Below are positions 46,065 through 59,387 of a DNA stretch of 64,000 nucleotides, piece by piece; within the stretch, counting starts at the first letter, position 1; each line of letters begins with the position of its first letter. The stretch is from Phlegmacium glaucopus. Its lineage: Eukaryota; Basidiomycota; Agaricomycetes; Agaricales; Cortinariaceae. The translations under genes and the position numbers were made by a program. The stretch is from assembly GCA_015039465.1 (NCBI GenBank), contig MU130621.1:284130-348129 (forward strand), read 5' to 3'. A model generated the notes under the pieces. The model was not told where the DNA came from. It saw only the letters and a program-made list of their open reading frames with translations, and did not search any database.

Positions 46065-47649
46065 CCCTCGGTATATAGCAGTCAGTAGCAAACTGGGTTT
46101 TAATGATATCCTTTCGTAGGTTTTCATTAGGGCTGCGCACCGTACCCGTAACGACGGGTACGACGGCCGGTTCTATTGACGGTTTTTTTTTCTTCCTTTG
46201 TTCTTATTCATTGTTAAACCCCAATCGCAATTTACAGGCCATCGTTAATCTGATAGTGCAAAGGCTTTACGACACATTACAAACTACCTCAACAGTACTA
46301 GCTCCCCCCTTTTCTCCCGTTTCTTCTCATTCTTTCCTTGGCTCCCAGAAGAAGCCCACATTGCAACCATACTGGCTTAGCTGGCGTCACGAAAGAACTT
46401 ACGAGAACGGTTGAAAGATTGATAACACTCGAAGATGAGTCAGACCTGGATGTTGGGGGCAGACCAAGGGCGGAAAAGCTGTGCGAAATCTTTTTTGTCC
46501 CAAAAAAGGGGGGGGTGGAATAACCACGACAAAGGTCGAAAGAAAAGACAGGTAAACACCAACGTCCACCAAATGATACTCGATAACGGTCGATAACGGA
46601 CGAGATATGAGACCCTATCAAAGCGATAAAAACCAATAACATCCATATCATCGGATAGTAGCTTCCCACCAGCCCACTCCTCGATCCCGTATCACTGGCC
46701 GTGCAACGCTCGATGACGCCATCCTCTATTCACAATTGAGTCCTGTGATGTGCTCGTTGAATTATAGGATTGGAGCTTGGAGAAGCGGTTGTGCAGAGGT
46801 TGTTCCCATCCTTTTACAGGTTGCATTAACACTGTTGAGCGTTGAAAGTTCGATGGAGAGCGTAAGTTACTGGCCTTCCTTGTACGAATGATTTTGATAC
46901 TCTGCTTAGCGTCTGGGTACGTCCAAAAGTTCTTTACATGTTTTTAGAGCGTACGTGCCTTTTCTTTTTCTCCTCAAATTCTATTGTTCAAACTTTTCTG
47001 TTTGTTTTAGTTGACTCATGAATTGACCAACCCCTTCTTCATGTTTGAAGTTCTCATACAATATGCGATAAAGGTGTTCTCTCTGCCTGAAAGATACACG
47101 TTAGATTTTAATTTACATAGAAATACTACGTGTTTTGTCTGCCTCTCTGAGGCCCGTTACGAGTCCTATTTATAGGACTCGTTCTTTTATGGAGCGGTCT
47201 CCACCAGGATTTTGTTGACGCTTAATGCGCCGGCAAACGCCGTGTTCTATTTTTAGTAACGCCGCGGTCATAGGCATTCCTTCCCTCATCTTTTTCCGAA
47301 CTTCAACAACCATTACGCTAACCGCTGCCGGTTATAATTTATCGAGAATAAAATATAATAGGAATTCTTCAATTCGTCATTACATCTTCTTATTACTTCT
47401 TTACCTAGCTTCGTACTCTAGGTATGTAGTGAATAAATACTCAGTCGTTTGCGCAGCAAACAACTGAGCTTCGTACTCTAGGAATCCAACAGGTTTTATT
47501 ATGAATAAAGTTTGAGCTACATTTCGACAACATTTCGAACGCCTGAGTAGGGATTGTGACAAATATTGCCAAATAGATGACGGTGATTTCGGTTTTAGAC
47601 ATTTACAGACATTTCCAGCGACCACCACTACTTTGACGTTAAAACACAT
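46065..47649. other. intergenic with small repeats
   Basis: No gene seen. It holds a perfect short palindrome (listed separately) and a 16-base direct repeat agcttcgtactctagg at 47,407 and 47,467, exactly 60 bases apart. It could include remnants of a small mobile element. Confidence 0.4.
47159..47182. repeat. perfect 11-bp inverted repeat, 2-nt loop
   Basis: The arm acgagtcctat at 47,159 is followed by tt and its exact reverse complement ataggactcgt. It would form a tight hairpin. Function unknown. Confidence 0.85.
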
Positions 47650-48381
47650 ATGGGTGACCCATCTAAGCTCCGCTTCGTTCCTAAGTCTTCAGCAGCTGTA
47701 CCTATTGACTGGAGTAAAATCCCGGAAAAATCTAAACAGTATTTCATCAAATACTGGACTTTCGATTGGGAAACGAAAACAAAGCGTCCCCTTCCAGAGA
47801 CTATTGGTGATCTAGCGAATTTTTTCAATGGAGGAAAGTTCTTTGGTTATATGACACCCGAGCTCTGTCAGCTCCTCCTCGACATCAGCGAGTTTGGCCT
47901 CAAAGAAGAAAAATCAGATGGTCATCGTTCTCCAGTTGGTCCTCGATTTTATATGAAGTACTTGTCGGAAGTGTGGTTCGTGCTATTTACACCAGGAGAA
48001 AAAGGAGGAGTTTGTGGGTATAGCGACAAATTGCCATTCCCTGATTTTGAAGACGAAGAGGAAGGTGAAGATGAAGACCACGATGAAGACCAAGACCGAG
48101 ATGAAGAAGAAGATGAAGGTGAAGGCCGGGAGGCAATAGTAGAAGCCAAGACAGACAGGGAGTTGGCAGAAATTTTTGACGAGAAGCTTGTGGATGAGTT
48201 TAGTCGTTGGGGCATAATCCGTGCATTGGCATCGAAAAGACTGGCCGGTTGGGAGGCAGAGACACTGGAAAGCAATCTGGAGACAGCTCAGTTCTCAAGC
48301 GCCATTCTGTCTCTCCCTTTACATCATCCAGCCAGGGAGTCATTCATGCGAGACTTTTTTGCCTCTTTGGCTCGTCGTTGA
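47650..48381 (+). CDS. unrecognised acidic protein
   Basis: A single exon of 243 codons with the start at 47,650. The first 130 residues look globular (WSKIPEKSKQYFIKYWTFDW, FFGYMTPELCQLLLDI). Residues about 136-160 are almost only Asp and Glu. The last 80 are helical (DRELAEIFDEKLVDEFSRWG, LASKRLAGWEAETLE). No signal or membrane helix. The acidic run recalls nuclear or chaperone-like proteins, but no family is recognised. In-frame codons for the acidic stretch are mixed GAA/GAG/GAT/GAC, so it is not a simple triplet expansion. Confidence 0.6.
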   Translation: MGDPSKLRFVPKSSAAVPIDWSKIPEKSKQYFIKYWTFDWETKTKRPLPETIGDLANFFNGGKFFGYMTPELCQLLLDISEFGLKEEKSDGHRSPVGPRFYMKYLSEVWFVLFTPGEKGGVCGYSDKLPFPDFEDEEEGEDEDHDEDQDRDEEEDEGEGREAIVEAKTDRELAEIFDEKLVDEFSRWGIIRALASKRLAGWEAETLESNLETAQFSSAILSLPLHHPARESFMRDFFASLARR

Positions 48382-49759
48382 GCAAGAGCTTTTGGTTAGT
48401 AGTAGATTTTTATACATTAACTTAAGTGTACAACTTGTGTCTTGAATCTGTAATTTTTAACATTGTGACTTCCGTTATGCGTACGCATTATCTATATTGA
48501 TAACTCAGCGAAAGGGCCACTTGAATTTCTATGTTACACTAATGATTTTAGTTGTAGACTATGTACCCCTTTTGCAAATTCACCAACAACCCTTCTCTTT
48601 CATTAGAGAGTAGTTGTCATTCATTAGACGACACTACAAAAACAAAAGTGTCTCTGCACTCTTTCGTACACTTGGACGCTGCATAGATTACAATCGTTTT
48701 TTATGTGCGCAAATGACAAGCATTATAAGTATATATAGATCATTTAAGTATGTTAGAATGTTTTAGAGCGAGAGAAACTATACATATATAGAGAGACTGG
48801 GAAACCCCATGCGAACTGTTTATATATAAACAAGAGATGCTACATGTTGTGAGATACGAAAATCGATAGTGAGATAGAAAAACAAAAGAACATATTTCAG
48901 AAATCAGTTAGGACTTTCCTTGCATCGCTCTTTCGTCGAGGAGTGACGCTTTTGTTGACCAACTAGACAGACGGAACTGCCAATGGGGCGGAACGCTGCC
49001 TACACTAAGAATCCAACGGTGGGTTTCATCGGTCCCCAGCCAAGCTGGAACACCATTACTTGAAGAACGAGAATGTCCAAGCTATTCTCCATGTGTAGCT
49101 GTATCGTCGTCGCTATTCCTCAGGTTGTTGGATGACTTACTATTAGCTGCTCAATATGTCTAGCGCGTCTCATGTACTACACTTGAGTTTAAGATTATGC
49201 TAACCTTGCCACTAGAAGCCGTTTCAAGCTCCGCTGGACGCCTTGATGCCGAATGTCAACCATTCAAACTGTAATCATCATGTGAACCCATTCGCGTTAT
49301 TAACGTAGTTTTTGCTTATCTTAGAACAACTTTGAGGGTACTCCAGAGAAATACTATGTAAATCGAGCTGGGCGGATGTAGAGGAGGTACTTATAGGAGT
49401 GGTGTCCAGTAGCATTTATGTTTTTTGGAACTCGACGCTCCGAGTGTCTTCAACCATCGCTAGTCACTGGAAAAGAGAGAAGCAAATACGTGCACGGAAC
49501 ATGGTTCATCCTATAGTTGAAAGGACAATGGGAGAGAGGATATATCCCTTGATAGCGCCATAAAGTTGCAAGTAACTGGGTTCTTCACATGTTCATGGTT
49601 TTACAGGAATATACATGGGGTGGCAAGTACCAAGAGGGGGAAAAAAAACAAAACGCAAATCCAAGACGAACTGTGGGGGGAAAGAGTAATCCGATGGGTC
49701 CGCACGACCAATCCCACGAAAAAAAGAATACAAACTTGCGCAACCACCCTTATCATCCA
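48382..49759. other. intergenic, nothing recognised
   Basis: A 1.4 kb gap between genes facing each other. AT-rich with TA microsatellite-like stretches near 48,725-48,830; no ORF with motifs. Confidence 0.5.
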
Positions 49760-51909
49760 TCATTCCAAAAGCCTCAAACCTGGCATCTCATAATCCATGG
49801 GAACATCTTTCCTCTCCAGCCAAGCCGCATCTTCACCACCCAGGTCCACACCTTTCCCACAATCCAAACGACGTCTAGTAGGTAATTCTTTAAGTTCGAG
49901 ACTCCCATACTTGTCATTGGTTTGTTGTTGTTGTTCACTTTGGACGACAACGTAGTGCTCTCCATGCCATCCTAAAAAGTCGAGAGATGGGATGGCGGCG
50001 ACAACGCTTCTAGCACTGGATATCCACATGTTGGTTTGCACTTGGAATTCTTTTTCGGACATGAGGTTGGGTTTAGGCCGTATTTTGTTGGCACTTTGGA
50101 GGTGCAGAAATGAAAGAGCTGGGAATCCTGAAAATGAGCTGGCGTATTCGTTCTGATATTGTTTGTATTAGTAAAATGACGATGATACAGAGAAATAGAA
50201 CATACGAGAGGTTTCTCTGAAATGACAGTTGAAAGATTAATGGCTAGCATTTGCTCAGGTATCGCGTCTACCAACGCGTCCAGTGCAGTTTGACCCAAAT
50301 TCGCAATCCTGACGCCTAATACCCGCAAGCAGCTAAGCTCCGGGAGAAGACCCAACACTAATTCCCAAGGACAACTGCCCAGATCGAGCCTACGAAGTTT
50401 CTTGCGCTGGCGCAAGAATTGGGTCACAGAATGGTACAGGGCATATTCATCATCGTGCCCTACTAGGACAAAACGAAAGGCGACGAGATCTGGCAGAAAA
50501 GTGTGCACACCATCAATAACATGGTCACTGGCGAATACCACTGCTGCTGAGCTGGGTTCCTCGAAGACGCCATGTAAAGTAAGACTTTGGAGATTGTGCG
50601 CGTGAGCAATCCTTGCGAGAACGATGTGTGATATACGAGTATCCACGAGATCGAGGTGTGTGAGATTCTTGATGGTAACTGATTGGAAGGCAGAATCCCA
50701 CGAGTGGTGTCGTGCTAGATAAGCACCGAGGATCAAATGCCTCAGAGTATGCTCGTTCTTATCGAGCACTGTTCGGACTTCGCCCATATCGGCGAACCCA
50801 TCGTCATCTTCTGCACGCAAAGTAAATTTTCGCAGGTTTCGGAAAGCAGACACTCCGACGGCATCAAAGTGCCAACCACTACGGAGGTTAAGTGAAAGGA
50901 CGTAGTAGTAAGGGTATGATTACATACATGAGTCCGAGTCCATGGAGATGCTTATGGCTCGCAAGGACAGTTTGGACCGTATCCACACGCATCTCTGGGT
51001 AACCAATCCATTCAAAGTCTCGTAAAGCCTTGAACTCAGGTAAAGCGGTTTTAAAAATCCCTTGATGTTGCTTTAAGTTTATAACCTAAATCCATCAAAA
51101 GTAAACTCACGAGCCATCAAATCAAGCATATCACCCTCTTCGTATGCCCAATGTAAGCGCAAAGACTTGACACGACAGGCAAACACGGGATCACTTTTTG
51201 CGCGATCGAAGATATCCAGTCCCCTGTTTAGATTTTCTTGATCCTCACCAAAGTAGATATCAACAGTGTGGAAAATGTGTCGGACAGCGATGTCGCGATG
51301 AAATGAGGAGACGAAGAGCCAAGTTCGTAGGTGATAACGGGCCATGTGAGAGGCGATTCGTTCCCAAATCTCCAGTGGAGCCCGTTGAGATGCAGGCTCA
51401 TTTAAGAAATGTATCTGCTGCCATCGGTTCAAGCATGCCAAACTGTTTTAAGAGACAAAACCTACTGTTCGGCGTCTCAGACGATGCTGTAGTTCTTTAT
51501 TGAGAGGGTCAAGTCTCAAGACAGTTTGGAAATCTGTAGAATATTGTAAAAATGATGCTAGACAAACGAAACGATAAAATACCTTGATCAGCTTTGGAAA
51601 GCAACCTTTCTCCTCCTTGTTTTCTGGCGCTGCCTCGAGCCAGCAAAGCTCTAGCCACATCTGACTTTGAGAGTCCTGGTGTCCTCAGATACACTTCCAG
51701 GTAGTTCTCCACCTCCGCACCATATCTGATAAAAACGATGTAAATTTGGTTCCAAAACAGGGCCGCAATGAGACAGGTACTCACTGGCCAGCTTCAATCA
51801 AAGCAAGTGCAGTATCCAATAGAAAGTTTGCCTTTCGGTGTTGGTTTAATTGCTGTATGGCACCGCAGACCGTTGACGTGAGCTCGTCGTGGTGCAGTAG
51901 GGAAGACAT
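49760..51909 (-). CDS. F-box protein with TPR-like N-terminus
   Basis: A probable SCF ubiquitin-ligase substrate adaptor. The start is the ATG at 51,909-51,907 and the stop at 49,762-49,760. Exons 1-3 encode helical repeats like TPRs (ANFLLDTALALIEAGQ, VARALLARGSARKQGG, FQTVLRLDPLNKELQ). The F-box follows in the fourth exon: APLEIWERIASHMARYHLRTWLFVSS. Then come irregular leucine-rich segments (FRNLRKFTLRA, LTHLDLVDTRISHIVLARIA, LRRLDLGSCPWE) and an acidic/aromatic C-terminus (CGKGVDLGGEDAAWLERKDV). Six or more short introns. The intron before the F-box is placed at about 51,429-51,476; a shorter alternative of 23 nt seems too small. Large families of this kind are common in mushrooms. The substrate is unknown. 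Confidence 0.82.
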
Positions 51910-52697
51910 AAGGTAGAAGAGAAAGAGAAGACCAACATGAAGGCGGAGCCTGGTTCAAAACCCGAAGTACTGGTGGTTACTGCTTGGCTTGTTCTTACCG
52001 TTTTCTTGGTTCTTCCTTAAACGGACCCAGACTTCCGTATTTCGGATCCACTCAAATACAGCTCCGATCGAACGGCCGGCCACTTCAACGACCAGGTTCC
52101 TGGCGCGGCAATATAATGACTTTTAGGGGGTTGCGTTCATTATTTGCACAATGCTGTGTATAATACAAAGGATGTTATGTTTTCGCGAACGCTCTCACGA
52201 CTTGAACGTTAACGTTACTATCGAGAGAAATAAAGACAACGAATAGGAATCCTAGACGCCGCACAGTCAGCCCACTCTACGGTGCCGGCGGCATCAAGGA
52301 CTGCCGAGGGTATGCCGCGTGTTAGATTCAAACTCAAGTGTTTCTCAGCTGCATTCTTTTTCCTTTGGTGGCCTTCAGCAATGTGCTGGTATCTGAATTA
52401 ACAAATGTTCATGGACCTACATCATGAGCTACATCATTGTGCGTGAACAGGCACTGATGGGCACGAAAATGAGTGTATGAGAAGAGGATGGTTGACATAC
52501 AAGGGCACCTATGGTAAATGTCGGATGAATCAGAATGAGCCTAGCGGCCATCAGATGATTGGGATTTTAACAAGAGAAATAAGCCTGAGGTGACGAATAC
52601 AGAAAATGAGGAATGCCTTGATGTAGCCTGGCAATGGAAAAAAATAAATGTAGACGGGTCGTCATAACATCATGGCATAAGTAATTGTAATCAAACT
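51910..52697. other. intergenic, nothing recognised
   Basis: Lies between the F-box gene's start and the next gene's 3' end. Only short frames. Confidence 0.5.
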
Positions 52698-53575
52698 TCA
52701 GATTGAGTGTCCAACGGGACTCGCATCGTACTTCCACGCGACCCATGTAACGATGCTGGCAGGGAGCGAAAATACAAGGCTAAACCAAGGGGCAGCCGCC
52801 AAGCATCGTACTTGAAAAGTTATCGATCGTTATGTGGCCATTAATATTTTTGGTATCAGCTTAGAGGTACTACACTCACAAAAGCCATAGTCCCAGTACA
52901 TCGTGTCAATGTTGAAGGACAAATGGCGCGCATGATGATCTAACCTTTGGATCGTTAGATGTGCTGAACGTGTTCGTGCGAACAGCGTCGATGGAATAAG
53001 GACAGCGAATATCCAAACACTGAGGAAGGAGAGGATAAGCGCTTGAAAGCCCAGTGTTCTTGTCGAGAAAGGTGATCGTCGGATAGGTAGTTGGTCGAAG
53101 GAGTCCATCTTTTCTTGGCTCCTTGTCGACTTTGGACGCAAAAGATGGCGGATCCAATCGTACGACAATGAAAAGGAGAAGACGAGAGACGTTAAAGCGA
53201 GCAAGGAAGCTACAGTCGTCAGAACAATCGTTGTATTTTTGATGTCTGCGGGTACCAATTCAGGATATGTAAATAATGTAAGGAGGATAGACTGACCGTT
53301 CATGTCAAATATGATCATTGTCCTGGTGCGCTGCGCCTCTGCATTGAGAGCCATTTCCAACTTACTACTCCTAATGAAGCAAGTCAGAATTTTAACTTAC
53401 TATATTCAGGTAATTAGCGTATCGATAAATCATACCTGTCCAAGGCCTGGGCACCAACAGCTATGCAAACACAAGACAGCCCGAGGGTCGCAAGCAACAG
53501 CGGAAGACGTAGCCATCTTAGAGGAAGTAGAGGTCCAGAAGGGAATAGTACATGGGCAGGAAAGGCGCTTCTCAT
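52698..53575 (-). CDS. four-helix membrane protein
   Basis: The start is the ATG at 53,575-53,573 and the stop at 52,700-52,698. Three GT-AG introns (about 53,370-53,437, 53,242-53,291 and 52,813-52,879) keep one frame. The protein of about 210 residues has four hydrophobic segments: RLPLLLATLGLSCVCIAVGA, IVLTTVASLLALTSLVFSFS, FQALILSFLSVWIFAVLIP and, after the last intron, CLAAAPWFSLVFSLPASIVT. Loops are short and charged. This is a tetraspan layout such as MARVEL-type proteins show, but no signature residue is identifiable. Without the last intron the frame ends early and loses the fourth helix, which supports the spliced model. Confidence 0.65.
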
Positions 53576-54023
53576 TGTTGTTGTGAGTCGTAAATGGCTG
53601 TGGGATGATAGCCTAGATTTCCAGGATTCAGCAGTAGGCCAATATCTTTATTCTGAGGCAATAGCTTTCTCCCACGCAGAAACTGCGGAATGCGGCGTGT
53701 GAGCCGGCGATCACTGTACCAGACTGTCCCCCAAAGCTATTATTAAAGACGGATCCTATTGCGATCGATATCCAGTTGAAGTTGATGAGCCCGCAAAAAG
53801 CCATACTGCGGGAGATTGGGAATTCGTAAGAATAGATGGTCGTACGACTTGCATGTCGCATTGTTGAAAGGTAAAGAGCAAATGTATTTGCAGCAGGGGA
53901 GCGAATATAAGGTACAATCGAGCATGAATAATGAAAAGAAAGACGAATCGAAACCATTTTTGAATGGGCTCCCAAAATCAAAGTAGTTGACCTTGGTCTA
54001 CGGTTACCCAGCTCGATCGCTTT
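53576..54023. other. intergenic, nothing recognised
   Basis: Separates the membrane-protein gene from the 3' end of the mannosidase gene. One minus-strand frame without motifs. Confidence 0.45.
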
Positions 54024-57000
54024 TCACTGCGAAGACAGGGATGTGTAAGCTGAACAGGTTAGATCAGCATTTCGTGAATCATGGACTGACGCTTTTTTGT
54101 CTGATGGGTTGGGAGGCAGCGTACCGAGTACAAGCTTGACCGTTTTGACCTCAAACCCTCGGAAACTGAGTGACAAGGCGCTGCCAGAATCATCACTTGG
54201 ATCTGAAGAACGCAAAATGTAGAGTTCCTCATCTTCGTCTTCCAAAAGGTTGGTAGTGAATGCTCTGAGAACGGGCAAATGACTAGAAACCAAAAGCCTG
54301 GCTTGTGCATGTCCGCCGAAAGCTTCGTACAGTCTGAGGATCACAGTCGTTGTGACAGATTTATCGTCCAGGTTGACGGTCTCTTCAAAGGAATCGTATT
54401 CTCCCCGTTTAACTGTCTCAAGGAAGACATTGCGAGCACCTTCCACAACAAATGGAGAGTGGATCGATGAAAGCATATCTGGCGTACCAGCGGGTAGGCA
54501 TCGGACTACAAGCGCAATCAGCCACTTCCACCAATGGGGTTAAGGCTGGACTACTTACCTCTCAGGGGAGAATTATAAAGGTAGCCAGCAATTGGGACGT
54601 CAGATTCCAAGAAATGGCCTTCATGTGGCATCACACCCCACGAGAAACGGTGTTCACCTGGAAAACCAAGAGTTTAGGGAACGTAACAGGACTTGATCCC
54701 CGTGCGATCGACTCACCTTGATCTTGTTCGGCATCTGGAGCAGTTGCTGAACGAAGAAGAGAAATACGCAGAACATTTCCATGGCATGAGAATCCGTACT
54801 TGGATTCAGATAGGAATGCCACGCCATAACCAAACTCGCTAAGGTCAGCGTACTACCCAATCTCCGTCAGTCAGCTAGTATTGGAGAGTGGAATAATAGC
54901 ATACCTTGTGACCACAAACTTCAAACTGAGCAAAGGAGAAGATTAACGGCTGCAACATCCCACTTACGCCCTTGACAACTTACCTTGGCTATATCCCAAG
55001 TAGTGTTTTTATGTGTCGGCCTCTGAACGTAACCAAATTGTGTCTCATAAGTCGCGTAGTCACTGTGGATATTCAAGGGAAGCTCGACTTGAAAATTGTA
55101 GGGATCAGTGCTCCTCTTACTGGGGTTCGACACAATAGCTTACATTTGAGGAACTCATGACGTTGATGCCAGTCAACGAGAGCTTCAAAATTAAAGAGGG
55201 ATCGAGAGTTCTCCTTGACAGTAGCTATAACAAAGAGTTAAATAAACTTGTTATCAACTATGTTAAGGAGACTTACCAGTTGTAGCATCCAGGGAAATCT
55301 TCCAAGCATCCCTATTAGATAAAGCGAATCCAATACACACTAGCCTGAAGCACGTACCGTTACATTGATGGTGCTTTGACCATATTTCACTTCAGCACGC
55401 ACAGCAGCCCGTAAAGGACCTTGCGAAACAACAGATACATTGGAGAACTCGAGAGGTTGAGCAGTTTCCAAATGATAGATTTCGACATCTGACCAATTCA
55501 AAGAAATATGAATATATCCTCACGAAAATGTTGGTAAATAACTCACCCCATGCATCCCAGTAGTTTGGTCTATCTTGGAAGATGACTAAACCGCCAGTCA
55601 GTCCTGCCGGAATGAGCTCTCGGCTAAACGACAACAAGGTCAGCTTTTCCTTGAGAAACGAAGTAATGGAAGGAATGATCTACTTGAGCTTAACATCAAC
55701 TAAACTGGTAATGCGCCCTTTAGAAATTGTAAGCTGGACACCTGCATTTCTGAGGACGAAATGATCAGATCCGTTGGTGTATACTGTTTGAAAGTAAATT
55801 AAATTATTAGAATAACTGATGAAGAAAGAACCTTACCGGAGACAGGTTTGAGATGGGCATGAAGGGCATTGGACGGGTTTTTGAGTTCTCCAGGACCAGC
55901 TCCCTTAGCACAATGCATGATTGCATAACCTTCACGACCGTCATCCGATGCTTGAAGAATCTGAGACTTCAATGAAGTTCCCGCTTTTGCCAGAGGCACC
56001 TTGATAATTTCCCAACGAGGGAAGAAGGTCGTGTTGTAAGCGACAATTTTGCACGACCCTGCTAATGACTTTGATCTAGTTGCTGGAGTAAGAGGTACAG
56101 AGTTCGGGAACAAAACGGAGAAGGCTTCTTCGATCAGAGCTTCTCCGTCACGCTTAACCTCGGCGTAGAGGACTTCAGCGTCCTCATACACCATACCACT
56201 GATAAAAATAATTAGCCTTGAATAGATCCAGAGACGAGCAACATACATTGCGGATCCAGGAAGGACTGGGCGGGAGTAATTAGTTAAGATATACCCAAGC
56301 TATGAGATTGAAATTACCATCGTGGACTGTAGAATAAAATTAGCTTGAAGAACTCAGCAAACTCTTGGCAGAACTTACATTGGTTCAGTAAGACTTTTTC
56401 CCACGATTCGTCAATTTTTCCTTTCGGGTATACATATTCGTTGTTGTGGCAGTTATAAAGGGACGCCAAAGTCGCAATTTGCTGCAAAATGGAGGGTGTT
56501 AAATGGAAGCTGTGCGGCACCCCATAACTCAATCATACCTCTAAGTCACGAAGGAGGATTTCAGAATGTCGGTTTCCCTTTTTGATGGAACCATGAGACG
56601 TGTATGTTCCACGGTGGAACTGTGAAAGAGATGTTACAAAAAAGGAGCCGAAGGATGGATGGAGACTAACCTCGAGGTAAAGTTCTCCTCTCCTACAATT
56701 AAACATGGCCCATCAGCGATGTTAGAGATGCATGGATCGCGTAACGCACCAATTAGGTAATTTTTTGCCTTCTGCAGTGTTTTTCTCGACTGTCACGAAA
56801 AACTCGTCAACAGAATGACCCATACTGATGGGAGGCAGCTCCCGATGAGTATTCGTCACAGCTTTGATACGACGAAGCTGAACGAAGAAGACAAAGAAGT
56901 TGATGTCAAAAATGGTTCATTACGTCAGAGAAAGGGAAGTTACATTCTCAAGCATTTTAGACAAAGGCCCTCCTCCACCATCGCCATTTCCGAAAACAAG

Positions 57001-59387
57001 TAAGGAAATATCGGAAGATTCGAGATTCTAAAAGCACACATTTCATTAGTGTCGGTATAAAGACCGAGGCAACCCTAGTCACTTTGTGATTAGTGAGGCC
57101 TTTGTTTACGTCTCCAACGGTTGCTTGGGCAGTGTACGTGTCCACTACGAAAGTCAGTTAGCCTGAGGTTATCTCATAATTTAATTTAGCGGCTCGTACC
57201 GGGGGTCATGTGGCAAAGAACTTGAGTCCCATCAATGCCTACCCAATTGAAAGTAGAATGAGGAAAGACATTGCTATACGTATGAACGGTAAATGAGAGG
57301 TATCAAATGAACTTGACTGAACAAACATGTTATTCCTGAGGGAGACATTCAAAATGGATCGGACACAGGGAAGAACTCAGCAACGTACCATGATAATTTT
57401 TGCGTAAAGAAGTAATTCATTCCTGAGAAGCATATTAGAAGGTAGCGCCAAAAGTTCAAGGTTGCTACTTACCTGCACCCCGGATCAACTGGGGCAAAGC
57501 ACCTGTCAAACCGAAAGAGTCCGGTAGCCATGCAGTTTCACATCTCTTTCCAAATCTTGTCTCGAAGAATCGCTGACCAAACAAGAATTGACGAACAAGG
57601 GCTTCCCCCGAAGGCATATTGGAATCGTTCTCTACCCATGAGCCTCCAACAGGCTGAAACCGGCCATCAAGGACTTTTTCCTTTACACGTTCGAAAAGAG
57701 GTGGGTACAGCTACCAACTTCCAGTCAGGCTAATGTTTGAGAGTTTCGGCCACAAAATACCTGCTCAAGCCACTTGTATTGCTGCGCGGAACTGCATGAG
57801 AATCTGTGCTCTGGATATCGATCCATGAGGTCAACTTGTGTTGACCATGAACGAGCGACCTTCTGCTGCGTGACGCGGTATGGCCAGAGCCACGCAGTGT
57901 CAATATGACAACTGGGTAATTCAAACATCAGAAAAGCATCGACGAGTGCCGACAACAACTCACTGTCCTATGGATATAATCAGAAAACGATGAGAGCGAA
58001 TATTGAACCTACTTACCGATGCCCCAAATATTCACCTTCTCCGAGCCTTCATCGTATATTGAAGCTCCTTTCCCTTCCCAGCCTTCTCCGAATACTTCTT
58101 CCGCGAGCTTTCTGGCATTTCCAATACTAGAGGGATCATTTTTATTGAAAACATTCATGATTTGGTTTGCGACTGATAGAGCTTTGTTTTGTAGCCTGGA
58201 ACATCCCTCTTGTTAGACTCTTCTCGAAGTTTCGAGAAAGTAAACGCACGGCGTATTTCCAGGGAGTGTATCAACGAGTTCCCGCAAAGTCTGGAAATCC
58301 CACAAGAGGCCCCATGCCTCCATATTAGGGACTACAAGATCGGCAGAGGCGAGCGAAAAATAGCGGTTCATGTCGGGAGGGTCGATTGTATTGCCAGTAA
58401 GGGGAACACCAAACATGCCGTTGCAGCTGGACTCAATCACGAACTCATGGACACCTTGGTCGCGAGCTTCTTGGGGAACAATATACTCGACTCTGCGATC
58501 ACCTCCATATCCACCAGTGATACCTGGCAAGTTCATTTGAGGGAATCCATAGACATGGAAGAAAAGGGTATGTGTACCTTGCAGTGGGGTTCCTTCTATG
58601 TCGTAAATCATAGCTTCGCATCCAGGATCAAATTCAACTTATGACATGTAGGTTAACCCACTTGCAGAGAGTAGAAGGGGTATTTTAACGTACATTGGAC
58701 GCGTTCATATTGCTGCCAGTATTCAGGAATCGTCACTGTAACTTTCCACCAATGGTTCGTCTGTTAACATGTAATAGTCAGGGCTTCAAGTAAGTCACAG
58801 GGTCGCGAAGACTGAATGAACAGAAAGACGTTGGTGCCAATTCGATTTTTGGTGCCAAGATATTAGCAGCATAGAAACCAGCAGGCGAATGTATTTTGGG
58901 TCGAAACTCCCTCCGGTTTGTGGAAAGACAGGACTTGATAACTCACCCCTTTAAGCAGAGGACCGTCAGAAATGTTAATGTATGCGTTGATTGGTCACTT
59001 ACAAGATGGACCAAACGAGTCGCCCTTCACCAAACTAATTGAATTATAGTAACTTGAGATAGATAGGAGCTACACACCTTCCTGGCTGTCTTAAATTTCT
59101 GTTGCATAGCTTCCTCGAATGTCGGTTTTGTCAGATTTGGTGCGCTCCATCTGTCAAACCAGTTACTAATAGATATAGACGCTACTTCCATGCGACTCTT
59201 ACACCTTCAGCTTGACATGCTCGGGATTGTCGAGACGGTGCGTGAACAGCACTGAAGCCAGGTTGAGATCAGCATAATGGCCACCGTTGAAGCCTCCTAG
59301 TCTATCCTCAGTCAAGTTCTTGATCCATTTAGCACCAGAACCGTGGTTGAGCTCTGGGTACGACCCATGTCCATGATTACAAGCCAT
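54024..59387 (-). CDS. AMS1: vacuolar-type alpha-mannosidase (GH38)
   Basis: A class II alpha-mannosidase that trims alpha-mannose from free oligosaccharides, in yeast delivered to the vacuole by the Cvt pathway without a signal peptide. The start is the ATG at 59,387-59,385; the N-terminus [20 protein letters not shown] and the lack of a signal fit Ams1. Later exons give [65 protein letters not shown] and the zinc/catalytic start [17 protein letters not shown] near 57,850. The C-terminal beta domains run to the stop at 54,026-54,024 ([13 protein letters not shown] near the end). About 20 short introns. The exon map around 56,500-57,700 was not resolved codon by codon. It is divergent from the transporter gene, with 570 bp between starts. 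Confidence 0.92.

Noticed and set aside
48050..48120. Triplet-repeat expansion in the acidic protein
   Set aside because: The acidic run uses mixed GAA, GAG, GAT and GAC codons and is not a pure repeat.
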